Shown: positions 17,878 through 27,475, counted from the stretch's first letter. The stretch: 64,000 nt of DNA from DASTFP01 sp963816855 (GCA_963816855.1 CAWFMA010000037.1:102099-166098); one strand, 5' to 3'. Notes: generated from the sequence alone by a model not told the origin. Program-made: numbers and translations.

Positions 17878-19386
17878 GTGATGAGCGGGTCGCTGAACGC
17901 GATTTTCCAACACCTGATTTGGAACTTTTGTTATTTGAGCATCCTTCTCGGACTCTCGGCTTTTGGAATTCATAGATATTTCATCATCTATCTCTTTCTC
18001 AAGAACCGGGGAAGGCGCGTCGTCCCCGCGCAGCGTTTCGAGGAACTGCCACCGATTACCGTCCAATTGCCGGTTTTCAATGAATACTATGTCATCCGCC
18101 GGCTCATCCGGGCCGTAAGCCGCCTCGACTATCCCCGGGACCGGCTCCAGATCCAAATTTTGGACGACTCCACGGACGAGACCTGCGAGATCGCCGCCAA
18201 TGAGGCCGCGCTCTTGAAGGCGCGCGGGTTTGACGTCGAGTATCTTCATCGCGAGCACCGCACCGGTTTCAAGGCCGGCGCGCTCGAAGCCGGTCTGGAG
18301 AGCGCGAAAGGCGAGTTCATTTTCATTCTGGACGCCGATTTCGTTCCGGCGCCAGATACCCTGAGGAGAAGCATCGATCATTTTACCGATCCCCGGATCG
18401 GCATGGTCCAGATGAGATGGGGCCATCTGAACCGCGACTACTCGTTGCTAACGACCGTTCAGTCACTTTTCCTGGACGGCCACCTTCTCCTGGAACAAAC
18501 CGCCCGCAGCCGGAGCGGGCGTTTTTTCAATTTCAACGGCACAGCGGGAATCTGGCGCAAGTCATGCATCCTGGACGCCGGAGGCTGGCAGTATGACACG
18601 CTTACGGAAGATCTCGATCTGAGCTACCGGGCGCAGATGAAAGGATGGCGGTTTATCTACCTGCCGGAGGTGGTTATTCCCGCGGAACTTCCTGTCGACA
18701 TCAATGGCTTCAAGTCCCAGCAGCACCGCTGGACAAAAGGGTCAATCCAAACCTGTAAAAAGATCCTGCCGCAAATCTGGCGTTCGCGCCTTCCATGGCT
18801 GATTAAGTTCGAAGCGACCGCCCACTTGACCGCCAATTTCGGATATCTTCTTCTTGTCTTTCTCTGCGTGCTGATTCTTCCGCAGTCCTACGCCACGCAC
18901 GGCGCACTCTACGCCTGGCTGGTTGATCTTCCCATCTTCTTCGCGACGACGGTTTCCGTCTCGCTCTTCTACCTCGTGGCGCAGACTCATCTCAATCCGC
19001 GCGGATGGCTGCGCGAGCTCTGGATGTTTCCCCTGACCATCGCCCTGGCCACCGGCATGTCGGTCAACAACGCGCGGGGCGTTATTGAAGCAATTCTAAA
19101 CCACAGATCCGAATTCAGCCGCACTCCAAAATATGGTATTGCCAACGGTTGCGGGCCGATCAACCGTGTGCGTTACCTCCCCCTGAAATCCTGGCTCCCG
19201 CTCATTGAGTCAATTTTCGCCGTTTACTTCGCCTATTGCACATGGAACGCGGCCCAAATGGGACACTGGCTTTCCGTGCCGTTCCTGATCCTTTTCCTCG
19301 GAGGATTTGCTTACGTCTCCTCAAAATCCGTAAGTTTCTGGATTCAGCAGGTCGTTGCTTTGCACCCGTCTCGCTCGACCGCGTGA
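17878..19386 (+). CDS. membrane glycosyltransferase, family 2 (CESA-like)
   Basis: An inner-membrane processive-type GT2 enzyme of 502 residues. An N-terminal helix (about 12-40) precedes the catalytic GT-A domain with PPITVQLPVFNE, ILDDSTDET, the metal-binding FILDADFVP (DxD), the base motif TLTEDLDLSYR and KSQQHRWTKG (QxxRW). Four to five transmembrane helices fill the C-terminal third. QxxRW and TED argue for a cellulose-synthase- or glucosylceramide-synthase-like enzyme that moves sugar from a nucleotide donor to a polysaccharide or lipid. The L,D-transpeptidase start overlaps its stop (GTGA, 19383-19386), tying it to envelope biogenesis. Confidence 0.92.
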   Translation: MMSGSLNAIFQHLIWNFCYLSILLGLSAFGIHRYFIIYLFLKNRGRRVVPAQRFEELPPITVQLPVFNEYYVIRRLIRAVSRLDYPRDRLQIQILDDSTDETCEIAANEAALLKARGFDVEYLHREHRTGFKAGALEAGLESAKGEFIFILDADFVPAPDTLRRSIDHFTDPRIGMVQMRWGHLNRDYSLLTTVQSLFLDGHLLLEQTARSRSGRFFNFNGTAGIWRKSCILDAGGWQYDTLTEDLDLSYRAQMKGWRFIYLPEVVIPAELPVDINGFKSQQHRWTKGSIQTCKKILPQIWRSRLPWLIKFEATAHLTANFGYLLLVFLCVLILPQSYATHGALYAWLVDLPIFFATTVSVSLFYLVAQTHLNPRGWLRELWMFPLTIALATGMSVNNARGVIEAILNHRSEFSRTPKYGIANGCGPINRVRYLPLKSWLPLIESIFAVYFAYCTWNAAQMGHWLSVPFLILFLGGFAYVSSKSVSFWIQQVVALHPSRSTA

Positions 19387-19946
19387 GGACTCGAACACCA
19401 GCGGTTCTGCTCATCTGCCTAGCTTTTCTCCAGGGATGCTCCACTGACAATCGGCATCTCCTCATCATCAGCACGGCGGATCAACAGATGCTTGTGCTCC
19501 AAGACAACGTCAAGATCGTCAGCTATCCCGTTTCGACCTCCAGGTTTGGAGTCGGGGACGCGCCAAGCAGCAACGCCACTCCGCTGGGACTCTTGAAGGT
19601 TCGCAAAAAAATCGGCGCGCACGCGCCCGCCGGCGCGGTGTTCAAATCCAGGCGTCCCACGGGAGAGATCCTTCCGCCGGACGCACCCGGACGTGACCCG
19701 ATCGTCAGCCGTATCCTTTGGCTTGAAGGACTCGAACCGCGCAACCGAAACGCCTTTGACCGCTACATCTACATCCATGGCACCCCTGAAGAGCGCAACA
19801 TCGGAATGGCCTCAAGCTATGGATGCATCCGCATGCGCTCTCGCGACGTGATAGCCCTTTATGACACCGTTGGAACGGGCGCCCGCGTCTTTGTCACGAC
19901 CCGGCCGTTGAGCGAAATAAACAATTTGGCCGAGGGCAGCGAATAA
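19383..19946 (+). CDS. lipoprotein L,D-transpeptidase (YkuD domain)
   Basis: A 187-residue exported lipoprotein that would form 3-3 peptidoglycan cross-links or attach proteins to the wall. The start is GTG at 19383, overlapping the upstream stop by four bases; the longer frame would begin deep inside the glycosyltransferase. The N-terminus is a lipoprotein signal with lipobox FLQGC. The YkuD catalytic motif is complete: YIHGTPEE, then SSYGCIRMRSRDVI with the catalytic cysteine. Length and order are normal for the family. Coupling with the GT2 gene suggests joint work in cell envelope assembly. Confidence 0.92.
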   Translation: MRTRTPAVLLICLAFLQGCSTDNRHLLIISTADQQMLVLQDNVKIVSYPVSTSRFGVGDAPSSNATPLGLLKVRKKIGAHAPAGAVFKSRRPTGEILPPDAPGRDPIVSRILWLEGLEPRNRNAFDRYIYIHGTPEERNIGMASSYGCIRMRSRDVIALYDTVGTGARVFVTTRPLSEINNLAEGSE

Positions 19947-19989
19947 TTCTTGCGCCGCGCAACAAAAGCCGTAACTTAGCCACTCTTAC

Positions 19990-20066
<77 letters not shown>

Positions 20067-20072
20067 ATTTTT

Positions 20073-20107
20073 AGCCCCGGCAGCCGATGAAGTTGCCGGG
20101 GCTTTTT
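20073..20107 (+). terminator. Rho-independent terminator after tRNA-fMet
   Basis: A perfect 10-bp stem (AGCCCCGGCA at 20073-20082 with TGCCGGGGCT at 20094-20103) closes an 11-nt loop. It is followed by a T-run, 7 nt after the tRNA CCA. It marks the end of the conserved housekeeping block. Confidence 0.92.
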
Positions 20108-20272
20108 GCTGATATATAGGAACTTACAGAGAGAACGTGCGAGATCGTCATCAAATTCCCGCAAATTTAATGTGAGACAGGAAACAGATAGAACTTACAG
20201 GAAGTGACCCGGAATTGTCCGCCAATTGTCCGCCCGACTTTCACTGTCTGTATGGGGATAACGTTTAAAACG

Positions 20273-21397
20273 TCATCTGGATTCCTCGTCTCTGTCGCTC
20301 GCTTTCGACGATCCGAGCAACTGCTCGAAGGGTTCGCAGGAACCCGACAAGCAATTGACCTCCCCGGAAGTAATGGCCCGGAGCAATTCGTCCGATTGAA
20401 GCTCCTCGGGCAATTTGAAATCAGCCAGCTCTCTTGCCGGGTTCGGATGTGCAAGCCACGGCCGGGGATGATTTCCAGCAGGTCGATGTCCGTGATAGGT
20501 AAGGCGCGATTTTCCACGCACAGCCAACCCGTAGGTTTTGCGCTTGAAAGTGGATCGATGCGGCTCGCTCGTTGCAGCCAGATTTGACTTCGCATCTGCG
20601 CGGATTTGCGGGCGAGCGGATTGTTTGTGGGAGACTCGATGGGCATGGGTTTTGAGGTGCTGGAGGTGACTTTCGATCTCCGCCATTCGGCGGAATGCCG
20701 AGAAGATTTCACCGTTGGTTTCCGCTTTCCGCGGTCGGCAGCCATTGCGGGTCATAGCGACTGCTTTTGGACCGAGGTGCTGGGTCGCTGGGCGATCGAT
20801 TCCCTGGGCTTTTAGCGAGTGGCGGGTTACCTCTCCCGACAATCCAGCTTTTCGCAGGGCGCGATTGCAACGCACCTCCCACATTTCGCGAATCCGCTCG
20901 ACTTCGACGGGGCCAAGTTTGCGATCATCGAGACTGCGAATTTTAGTTTTCGAAAAATCTCCGTCTTCGTCGACGACACGGCTCGTCATGAAAATGTGGC
21001 CGTGGGCATTGCGCTGATCGCCCTTCGTATTGGGATGATGCAGACTCACGCAAAGGGCCGCACCGTATTCGTCGCGCAGCTGAAGACCGAACCCGCGCAG
21101 CAAATCCCACTGCGCCTTCGGATTCAGCTCATGGGGTAAGGCCACGTCCATCGCCCTGCCGACGCGAGCGTCCCAACGCCTTTCGGCCTGTTCCGCACGG
21201 GCGGCCAGTTCGCCGGGCGTCATTTTCGGTCCGATGATCTGCCATTGGATCACATCCTGCTTGTGTTTGGACCAGTCGTGCTTTTGGCCCGTGCGATCGT
21301 CGGTCAATTTGCATCGCGTGTCATAGGCGATTTGGGCAACGGCACCGTGTCCTTTAGCCCTGCTGATCGGCCGGATCGAGAGATGAAAGATCGCCAT
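20273..21397 (-). CDS. MobA/MobL-type relaxase
   Basis: A 374-residue plasmid mobilisation relaxase (MobQ group) that nicks at oriT and pilots single strands through a conjugative pore. The N-terminus MAIFHLSIRPISRAKGHGAV is typical and includes the region with the nicking tyrosine (AYDTR). The metal-binding histidines are in NAHGHIFMTSRVVDEDGDF, with an upstream SLHHPNTKG. The C-terminal 130 residues are basic without a helicase or primase domain, so this is a short relaxase. It lies 170 bp beyond the tRNA terminator in reverse orientation, with a TraD-like gene upstream. No type IV secretion gene is seen, so the element could only be mobilised in trans. Confidence 0.88.
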   Translation of the reverse strand: MAIFHLSIRPISRAKGHGAVAQIAYDTRCKLTDDRTGQKHDWSKHKQDVIQWQIIGPKMTPGELAARAEQAERRWDARVGRAMDVALPHELNPKAQWDLLRGFGLQLRDEYGAALCVSLHHPNTKGDQRNAHGHIFMTSRVVDEDGDFSKTKIRSLDDRKLGPVEVERIREMWEVRCNRALRKAGLSGEVTRHSLKAQGIDRPATQHLGPKAVAMTRNGCRPRKAETNGEIFSAFRRMAEIESHLQHLKTHAHRVSHKQSARPQIRADAKSNLAATSEPHRSTFKRKTYGLAVRGKSRLTYHGHRPAGNHPRPWLAHPNPARELADFKLPEELQSDELLRAITSGEVNCLSGSCEPFEQLLGSSKASDRDEESR

Positions 21398-21861
21398 ATT
21401 ACGAGCGAGGCTTTCCGGCTTTTAGGAAAGAAAATCGGGTGCCTTGCGAGCGGTAGCGAGCCCTTTCCGCAAATGGCGGAAACGCACGGGCATCGCGGGG
21501 AAACTCCCGCGACGCGTAAGTGCGCTTCGCCTTTATTGAAAGGCTCCGGTAGCTTGGCGATGTCCTTTCCAAAGTCGCCTCCTACTGAGACTGAACCAAT
21601 GAAAGTGAGTCTTCCTTCGTTGCATTGGGAAAGACCGACCGCAGAAGTTCTCCATCCTGCGGAGAAGTCTCGGGTAATGAGCTGGCGAAGCAATTCGGCG
21701 TGATTCCGAAGTACGAGCGAGCCAAGGATAATTTTCGCCCTGGTAAGACGCTTACGCTCGGCGGTGTGGGCTGCATGCTTGAGTTGCCTGATGCGATTCT
21801 CAAGCTGTCTTTTCTCAGTTTCGAGCCGTTCGATTTTCTGTTGGTGAGAGAGTGAGGTTTC
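21304..21861 (-). CDS. TraD/MobC-like mobilisation accessory protein, perhaps frameshifted
   Basis: The first 60 residues (from METSLSHQQKIERLETEK) form a coiled coil followed by ERKRLTRAKIILGSLVLRN. This resembles small TraD-type accessory proteins found next to MobQ relaxases. Beyond about residue 75 the sequence loses recognisable character and runs 94 bp into the relaxase gene. A frameshift, or a shorter original protein, is therefore possible. It lies between the Rep-like gene and the relaxase on the same strand. The assignment rests on context and the coiled-coil pattern only. Confidence 0.4.
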   Translation of the reverse strand, partial: ETSLSHQQKIERLETEKRQLENRIRQLKHAAHTAERKRLTRAKIILGSLVLRNHAELLRQLITRDFSAGWRTSAVGLSQCNEGRLTFIGSVSVGGDFGKDIAKLPEPFNKGEAHLRVAGVSPRCPCVSAICGKGSLPLARHPIFFPKSRKASLVIWRSFISRSGRSAGLKDTVPLPKSPMTRDAN

Positions 21862-22705
21862 CATTGGTAAGGTTGGGAATAGTGGTAGACGAAAATCCTC
21901 TGTGGGTTTCGAACTCACGGTCGCCTTTCGTTCTGGGACGAACGTTGCAGCGGTTCACGAAGTCGTCTGAGTTTCTGACAAAACGCCTCTCGTTCCTCGT
22001 CCGTGATTTCGTGCTCGGCATTCTCCGGTGGAAGGATTTCCGCTGGGGCTTCAAGCCATTTTGGACGGTGCGGCTCTGTCCAGCTAAGGCATCATGGTAG
22101 CGGCATTGCTCGGCAAAGAGCGTTTCGCCTCGCGTCCTTTCTTTCTTCCTAGAAGCCTCGCCGAGCTCGACTTGAATTTGGCTCAGACGTCTTTCGAGCG
22201 AAATCCGCTCCGAAGCCGATAGACCAGGAGCATTCGCCTCGGAGAGTGTTCGGCCTTGGGCTCGGGCCCGCGCGCGCGATCCCCCTTCTTGTGTGGTCTG
22301 CTTATATGGTCTGCTTTGTCCCATACGGGACACCGTGTCCTTACACGGGACACCGTGTCCTGTATAGGACACCCCCTCCAGTCGGACTGTCTCGCTGTTT
22401 CGGACCACGATCCGCGGAAGCGTCCATTCAGTAGCGGCGCAATCGCCTGCCGGCGTGAGGGAGGCCTTTCGGTGAAGCCATCCCAATTTCTCCAGTTCAT
22501 TCGATGCCCGGCGTAAGCGGGCATCGTTCCACGAGAGCCAGGCACGCAGAAATCTTCTACTAGCTTTGACGTTCTGCTCGCCGTCCGCCACATCCAGCAG
22601 GCGTGCGAAAAGCAATTTGGCATCGCTGCTGATTTGCAAACCGGCAATCCATCGAAAGAGCCGGATGAATTGCGCATCGGAGGCCCTAATGGTGTGCTCC
22701 TTCAT
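21815..22705 (-). CDS. winged-helix plasmid replication-like protein
   Basis: A 296-residue protein. Its N-terminal 100 residues (DAQFIRLFRWIAGLQISSDAK, then LRRASNELEKLGWLHRK) look like the winged-helix domain of plasmid Rep or replication-control proteins. The remainder is basic and of low complexity, and reading-frame quality falls after about residue 110. That point coincides with 20-bp palindromic repeats in the DNA. The gene reads towards the TraD-like and relaxase genes. Its role as initiator is inferred from position; no strong family signature was seen. The start at 22705 (ATG) fits the amphipathic N-terminus. Confidence 0.42.
   Translation of the reverse strand: MKEHTIRASDAQFIRLFRWIAGLQISSDAKLLFARLLDVADGEQNVKASRRFLRAWLSWNDARLRRASNELEKLGWLHRKASLTPAGDCAATEWTLPRIVVRNSETVRLEGVSYTGHGVPCKDTVSRMGQSRPYKQTTQEGGSRARARAQGRTLSEANAPGLSASERISLERRLSQIQVELGEASRKKERTRGETLFAEQCRYHDALAGQSRTVQNGLKPQRKSFHRRMPSTKSRTRNERRFVRNSDDFVNRCNVRPRTKGDREFETHRGFSSTTIPNLTNGNLTLSPTENRTARN
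22322..22373. repeat. 20-bp palindromic iteron-like repeats
   Basis: Two exact copies of GGGACACCGTGTCC (22327-22340 and 22347-22360) are spaced with a 20-bp period. A partial third (GGACACC, 22367-22373) follows, and an upstream half forms the hairpin GTCCC-ATAC-GGGAC. Each unit contains the 13-bp palindrome GGACACCGTGTCC. They lie inside the Rep-like coding region. A period of 20 is not a multiple of three, so this is a DNA-level repeat and not a peptide repeat. A protein-binding (iteron/operator) role is inferred. Confidence 0.6.
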
Positions 22706-23912
22706 GCTGATGGCGCGCTCTCGCGTGTCGGGTGGCGCTCACTCGGCATGAGAGGCGGCAACTCCCCCTTCAGAAGCCTGCCATAGGCGGCCTCAACCGA
22801 TGAAGTGTCGATAAGGAGATCGCGGCCCGACCTTACGATGACAGCCATTGATCTCCGGCGTGACGGCTGGCCCAGAGCATGCGCGCCACGAGCTTTGATG
22901 AACCCAGCGCGGAAATTGCCTGTCTCTTGGTAAGCGCCAGCGGGCGGACACCGCCAAATGAAACAAGGTGAGGGGAAGTTGGTTCTTGAGGTCTCATGGT
23001 TTTCTCCTTTGGTTGATGAAGCCAGATGGCTCCATTCGAGACCTGATTATGTCAGAATTTTCGAGGAGGGTTGTTCTCGACGCGGAACAACTTTACAGAG
23101 GAAATCGAAAATATTTTCATATGATCTCCGTTCGGCAGCTATTTCAAACCCTCCTCGGGCAGCTGCTTTCGCAACTCTTCTTATTTGAGGGCTCGCTGCA
23201 CTGAACTGAGGTCTTTCTCCTCCCCATTCAGCCCAATTTTATATCGTTTCCGTCCCGCTTTCGTAAGCATCCCGAGAAATGCGAGAGAAGAAATAAGCTA
23301 ATCGGCTCGGCAATTGAGCGGAAGTTCGTTTCCTGTCGCTCGCACTACCAGAGGCAATATTCTGATACCTGAGAGGGTGAAGAAATGTCTTCCAGATGTC
23401 TCTGAGGCCCAGCGACTGACAGGAAATGGAATGGCAGCCCCATCATTTTGGTCGAGAAATCTTAGAGCGACAAAGAATCGACTTTTTTTAGCTCGGAGCT
23501 GACGCGATTTCTGCATCGATTCCGTGATGCATGGCCCATGCGCTCAAATACTGTCTCCAGGCCGGCCATCTGGTGACTGAGGTTTCCTGGATTCTGGAAA
23601 ACAATTCCCCGATTCAGAACCCGTATTTGTCGTGATTGGGATATCGTGAAGTATCAAAGTCACATCAGGCCCGGCATTCGGACAATGGTGATCCTTCAAT
23701 ATCGGTTTGTTCTCGCTCACCATTCGCCTCTGTAGCCATTTTACGGTTTTCGAAGCAATTTCGCCGATCTGGGCGATTGCCCGAGCCGGATCTCGTCATC
23801 CACTTGGTGAGCTCATGGTCATCGCGCTGCCTGGCGTAATGGGCCGTGGTGGTCTTGGAGATATCGGCACACCGACCGGATCTGGAATAACATTACCCGC
23901 CAAGTTCGAGCC
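22706..23912. other. 1.2-kb stretch without a credible gene
   Basis: Only short, compositionally poor frames occur here (longest about 90 codons) and none shows a recognisable motif. Base composition is more AT-rich than the flanking housekeeping block. No tRNA, IS end or repeat was recognised. It is probably decayed element DNA between the mobilisation module and the SMP-30 pseudogene. Confidence 0.5.
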
Positions 23913-24918
23913 TTATTGCCATCCAGCGCCCTTGGTGGCCGTCTTTACGCGAATAAGGAACCTGTGCGCGGCAATATAGAGAGTGCCGCCGTCATCGCCC
24001 CAACAGCAATTGCCAGTAAGCTGGTTTGTGAGTATGGAGCCGAGGTGTTTGCCGGCAGGAGTGATCACCAGGACGCCGCCGGGACCGGTAGCCCAGATGT
24101 TACCTTGCACGTCCACCTTCAGCCCGTCGCAAGTGCCTCCGTGATCTTGGTCGCGCAGGGGCTTGGCATCGAAGAAGGTGCGACCGTTTGCTACAGAGCC
24201 GTTGGATTGCACCTCGTAGGCCATGATTCGCGGGTCACTGGGGTCGCTGACGGCAACGTAGAGGGTCTTCTCGTCAGGGGAGAAGGCAAGGCCGTCGGGC
24301 CAAGTGAGGTCGGGAATCAGCAGGGTCACCTCGCCTTTCGGATCCACGCGATAGACGCCGTTATGTGGCAACTCCTTTAGCGGTGAATCATTGAAATTGG
24401 CGAGGCCATAGGGCGGGTCGGTAAAGTATACGTCGCGCCATTCTTGCGGATTGCGAGATCGTTGGGCGAGTTGAAGCGCTTGCCATCGAACTTCGCGGCA
24501 AGGACGGTCTGCGTGCCGTTCTTCTCCAAACGCGCCAGGCGCCGCTCACCTTGTTGGCAGATCAGCAAACGGCCGTCGGCATCCACAACGAGACCGTTTG
24601 AGCCCGGTTCGCGGAATCCGCGTGCGGGGTCGAGCAGGCCGCTCGGCTTCATGAAGACCGTTGCAGCCGTCTCGCCGGGCTTCCACTGGTAGATCACATT
24701 ATCCGGTACATCGGAGAAAACGACCGAGCCTTGGAACCATGTTGGACCTTCGATCCAGAGAAGCCCTCGGCGAGCTTCTCGACTTTCGCATCCGCTGGGA
24801 CCAGAGCATCGAAAGCGGGGTCTAGACGCTCTATGCCCATCTCAGATGCCGAGAAACCTTTCTCGGCCGCGAGCAGGGCAGATGCAGCGAGAGCCGCGAA
24901 CACCAATAAGAGCCTCAC
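23913..24918 (-). pseudogene. SMP-30/gluconolactonase-like exported protein, frameshifted
   Basis: A beta-propeller lactonase-family gene broken into three frames. The N-terminal part (GTG at 24918, signal peptide LLLVFAALAASALLAAEKG) runs to VEKLAEGF. A shift near 24763 moves the reading to LWIEGPTWFQGSVVFSDVPD, joining VIYQWKPGE. A second shift near 24430 leads through DVYFTDPPYGLANFNDSPLK into ELPHNGVYRVDPKGE. Re-joined, the product has the family repeats DGLAFSPDEKTLYVAVSD and CDGLKVDVQGNIWAT and a normal length of about 335 residues. Two independent shifts in one gene argue for real decay, not one sequencing error. The intact family hydrolyses sugar lactones. Confidence 0.85.
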
Positions 24919-25964
24919 GAGTTCGCTTCGTATAATAGGAAGGCGGGCGATTTCAATTTCAAAGAATGTCGGCGGGCGCGAGTTGTTCAGTCTTGACGTT
25001 CTTCGCACACATCCGCGGGCGATACGGCCTGAGCGGCTGCGGCTCGAATGGGAAACGCACGACCTCGATTCGGAGACTACGATATGCCGGCCAGTCAACG
25101 CATTCATGGCAGGAAAAAGCATTTGCTTTTGGGAAGTCTCGAGAGAAGGGGGGCCGGGTTTTGCCGGGGGGCGCCTCTCCCATATAGATCTCTCGGGGTA
25201 TTGGAGAAAAAAATTTAGGCGGACGCACGGCCGCGTAAGATCTCGCGGCCCTTGCTGTTTTATGGCACCAAAGGCTTCGGAGTGTAATCTATGAGTTTGA
25301 TCAGCGCAAATTTCTGGAGGAGGACATCCCTTTTCGCCTTCGAAATTTGAACCTGTTCGACTGGGCACTACAGATAATAGCCAGCCCCAGGATCCTAGGG
25401 CGCCGAAGCACAGTCAGGTGCAGATGTTTTTTGATACCGGCCACACATTAAGCGGTTCATTTGGGGCTTTCACGAATCCGGCGATCGAGACAGGTCTTAT
25501 CACGTGCCGTGCGCTTCTTAAGTTTCTTGCGGCGAAGGAATCCAAAAACTGAAAACACAAAGACAATGTTTGGATCACATCGTTTGAACGCCCGGACGGC
25601 AGAAACCTTGAACCCGTATTTAATCTCAGACCTTGCCAAATTCTTCCCTTCCGAAGCTTCGGAAAGCGAGGCCCGGCGTGCGCTGAAATTCACTAAGCAG
25701 GCAGCAGACAATGCAGTGGCGCACCTTACCTTGGGACCGCCGCAGCAAAAAAAATGAAGACGTAACACATTTCATGCTTTTGCGATTCGCAAGGCCGTGG
25801 AACAAAGCCTTTACGCACCGCTTGGCCTTCCCTTTCCTCCAAGACTTTTTGCCAACTAAAAGGCTGCCGCTGCCGGGATGTGTTCTTTCGATCGGCATCG
25901 GCGCATCAAACTACAATTAGCGAATCAAACCACGTATCTGCTGGAATCATCAGCCTCAAAAGCA
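24919..25964. other. About 1 kb with no firm gene
   Basis: Frames here are short and mutually overlapping. One small candidate on the plus strand starts with ATG at 25566 (MFGSHRLNARTAETLNPYLI, 63 residues) and ends at 25757. It has no recognised domain and may be spurious. No RNA gene or IS end was seen. Confidence 0.4.
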
Positions 25965-26930
25965 ATGACGTTTGAGAATTACACGAACGAGGAATTGCAG
26001 AAATTTGCACATCTTCGCGCTCTGGAATGGTTCTCGTGGCCAATATTCCTTTCGCATTCCATCGTTCCGGTTCTGCTCGCCGCCACGCAGAGTTGGCTTG
26101 TGATCGTCATCGCTCTGGTGATCGATTTTGTCTGGCACTTTATCTGTAATCGATTCATAGACGTCGACCTTGCGATTGCCGGTCTATTCATGTTCCGTTT
26201 GAGGTGGATCGTCGCACCTGCTAGTGCGATTTTTCTTTTCTTTCACCATCGCTATGGACTTGCCATCGTGGCGCTACTATGGCCACTCCTTGCGACCCTG
26301 CTCTCCGGTGTTTCAACTAGGCTCGCATACATCTCTGGCGGCCAAGCCGACCTCTCCGAGTTGGAGCGCGGCTTTCGCGAAAGGATTGGACCCGCGAATT
26401 TGGCAAACAAACCAAGGAGCGTCACGGCCATGGTCATCGTCGGCCTGGGTGTGCTTGTTGTGATTGGAGTCTTCGCAGACATCACGCAGCGAACTTCGGC
26501 GCATGTCCGGACTGAAAGTGAGCTTTTGCACGGCAACTCGGCTTCTCCCCCTTTATCCACCACGCAAGCGACGCCTGCTCCCATAAACCCTGCGTCGGCA
26601 GTCATCGAACAACCGAACCCAACGCCGTTGAAGCCAGTCTCGCAAAGCGTGCCTCAGGATGCCAGCCTTCCAAAGGCTAAAGCGACTTATCGCGTCTCCG
26701 GTGTGAGGGCCGGCGATTTCTTGAATATGCGTAAAGGTCCCGGAGCCCGCTACTCCGTTATCCAAAGACTCCAGAATGGCGTGGACGGCATAACTTTGAT
26801 TAGTGAACCGGTGGCTAGGGGAAGCAAGAGGTGGCAGAAAATAAATAGCAGAGGCGTCGTAGGCTGGGTGAGCGCGGACTATCTGACTCCCTCGATGCCG
26901 GCGACGACACCGACGCCGCCGTTGCGCTGA
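25965..26930 (+). CDS. membrane protein with C-terminal bacterial SH3 domain
   Basis: A 321-residue protein with four to five hydrophobic helices in the first 190 residues (for example FLSHSIVPVLLAATQSWLVI and VTAMVIVGLGVLVVIGVFAD). A proline-rich linker of about 60 residues follows. The C-terminal SH3b domain reads YRVSGVRAGDFLNMRKGPGA, then WQKINSRGVVGWVSADYL. Such domains bind cell-wall peptides or mediate envelope contacts. The ATG at 25965 (MTFENYTNEELQKFAH) is preferred over the earlier in-frame start, which gives an implausible N-terminus. It stands alone among decayed DNA; its role is unknown. Confidence 0.78.
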   Translation: MTFENYTNEELQKFAHLRALEWFSWPIFLSHSIVPVLLAATQSWLVIVIALVIDFVWHFICNRFIDVDLAIAGLFMFRLRWIVAPASAIFLFFHHRYGLAIVALLWPLLATLLSGVSTRLAYISGGQADLSELERGFRERIGPANLANKPRSVTAMVIVGLGVLVVIGVFADITQRTSAHVRTESELLHGNSASPPLSTTQATPAPINPASAVIEQPNPTPLKPVSQSVPQDASLPKAKATYRVSGVRAGDFLNMRKGPGARYSVIQRLQNGVDGITLISEPVARGSKRWQKINSRGVVGWVSADYLTPSMPATTPTPPLR

Positions 26931-27063
26931 ACTGCTTCGGATAATGTCGCTGCCTACTGGAAGGGGCGAAGGCAGCCGAATTCCCGAGGCAAAAAGCACC
27001 CTTCCCTTTACGAAATCAATCTTCAACGCGCATTTTTGATGCAGGCAAAAATCCTTCGCCTTC

Positions 27064-27200
27064 TCAACTCTCGCGAACGACCTCCGCCGCCTTCTTCTCA
27101 TCCCGCATGGCCACGAAGGTGCAATGCCTCAGGTGTCCGGCGTCCGTCCATTCAACGAATGCGACCCGGCAGACCAGCTTCGGGTCGTCGGATCAAATAA
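27064..27200 (-). pseudogene. ATP-dependent DNA ligase (LigD-type) C-terminal remnant
   Basis: On the minus strand about 43 codons read SDDPKLVCRVAFVEWTDAGH, then LRHCTFVAMRDEKKAAEVVRE and a stop (27064-27066). This matches the conserved end of the OB-fold of LigD/NHEJ-type ligases (V-A-F-x-E-W-T...LRHPxFxGLRxDK). The rest of the gene is missing. An istB remnant begins just upstream, so an IS21-like insertion probably cut the gene. Confidence 0.7.
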
Positions 27201-27249
27201 TATCACTTGTTTGTCGGTTGACGCTGTGGAGAGGATTTGGGCTTGGGCG

Positions 27250-27430
27250 ATACACGTTGATTGGCACTGTCCTGGAGCCCATAGCTGCGCCCGGTTATCG
27301 CGATTACTTCGGCGTAATGGAGCAGTCGGTCGAGGATGGCACCGGCGACACGGACGTCGCTAAGGAGCTTTCCCCATTCCTCGATGATTGGATCTTATCA
27401 GGGTGGAGCGGTTTTCGTGACGCATGATGA
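27250..27430 (-). pseudogene. IS21-family istB helper ATPase, C-terminal remnant
   Basis: Minus-strand translation gives MRHENRSTLIRSNHR, then, after a one-base frame change, EWGKLLSDVRVAGAILDRLL followed by HYAEVIAITGRSYGLQD. This is the C-terminal signature of IstB (R-STLITSN, EWG--L-D---A-A-LDRLLH-A-V--I-G-SYRL). No Walker motifs and no istA remain. It marks an old IS21-type insertion next to the ligase remnant. Confidence 0.72.
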
Positions 27431-27475
27431 ACGGCGGCAAAGTGATGTGAGGATAGTTTGGGTGTGCTCATAACA

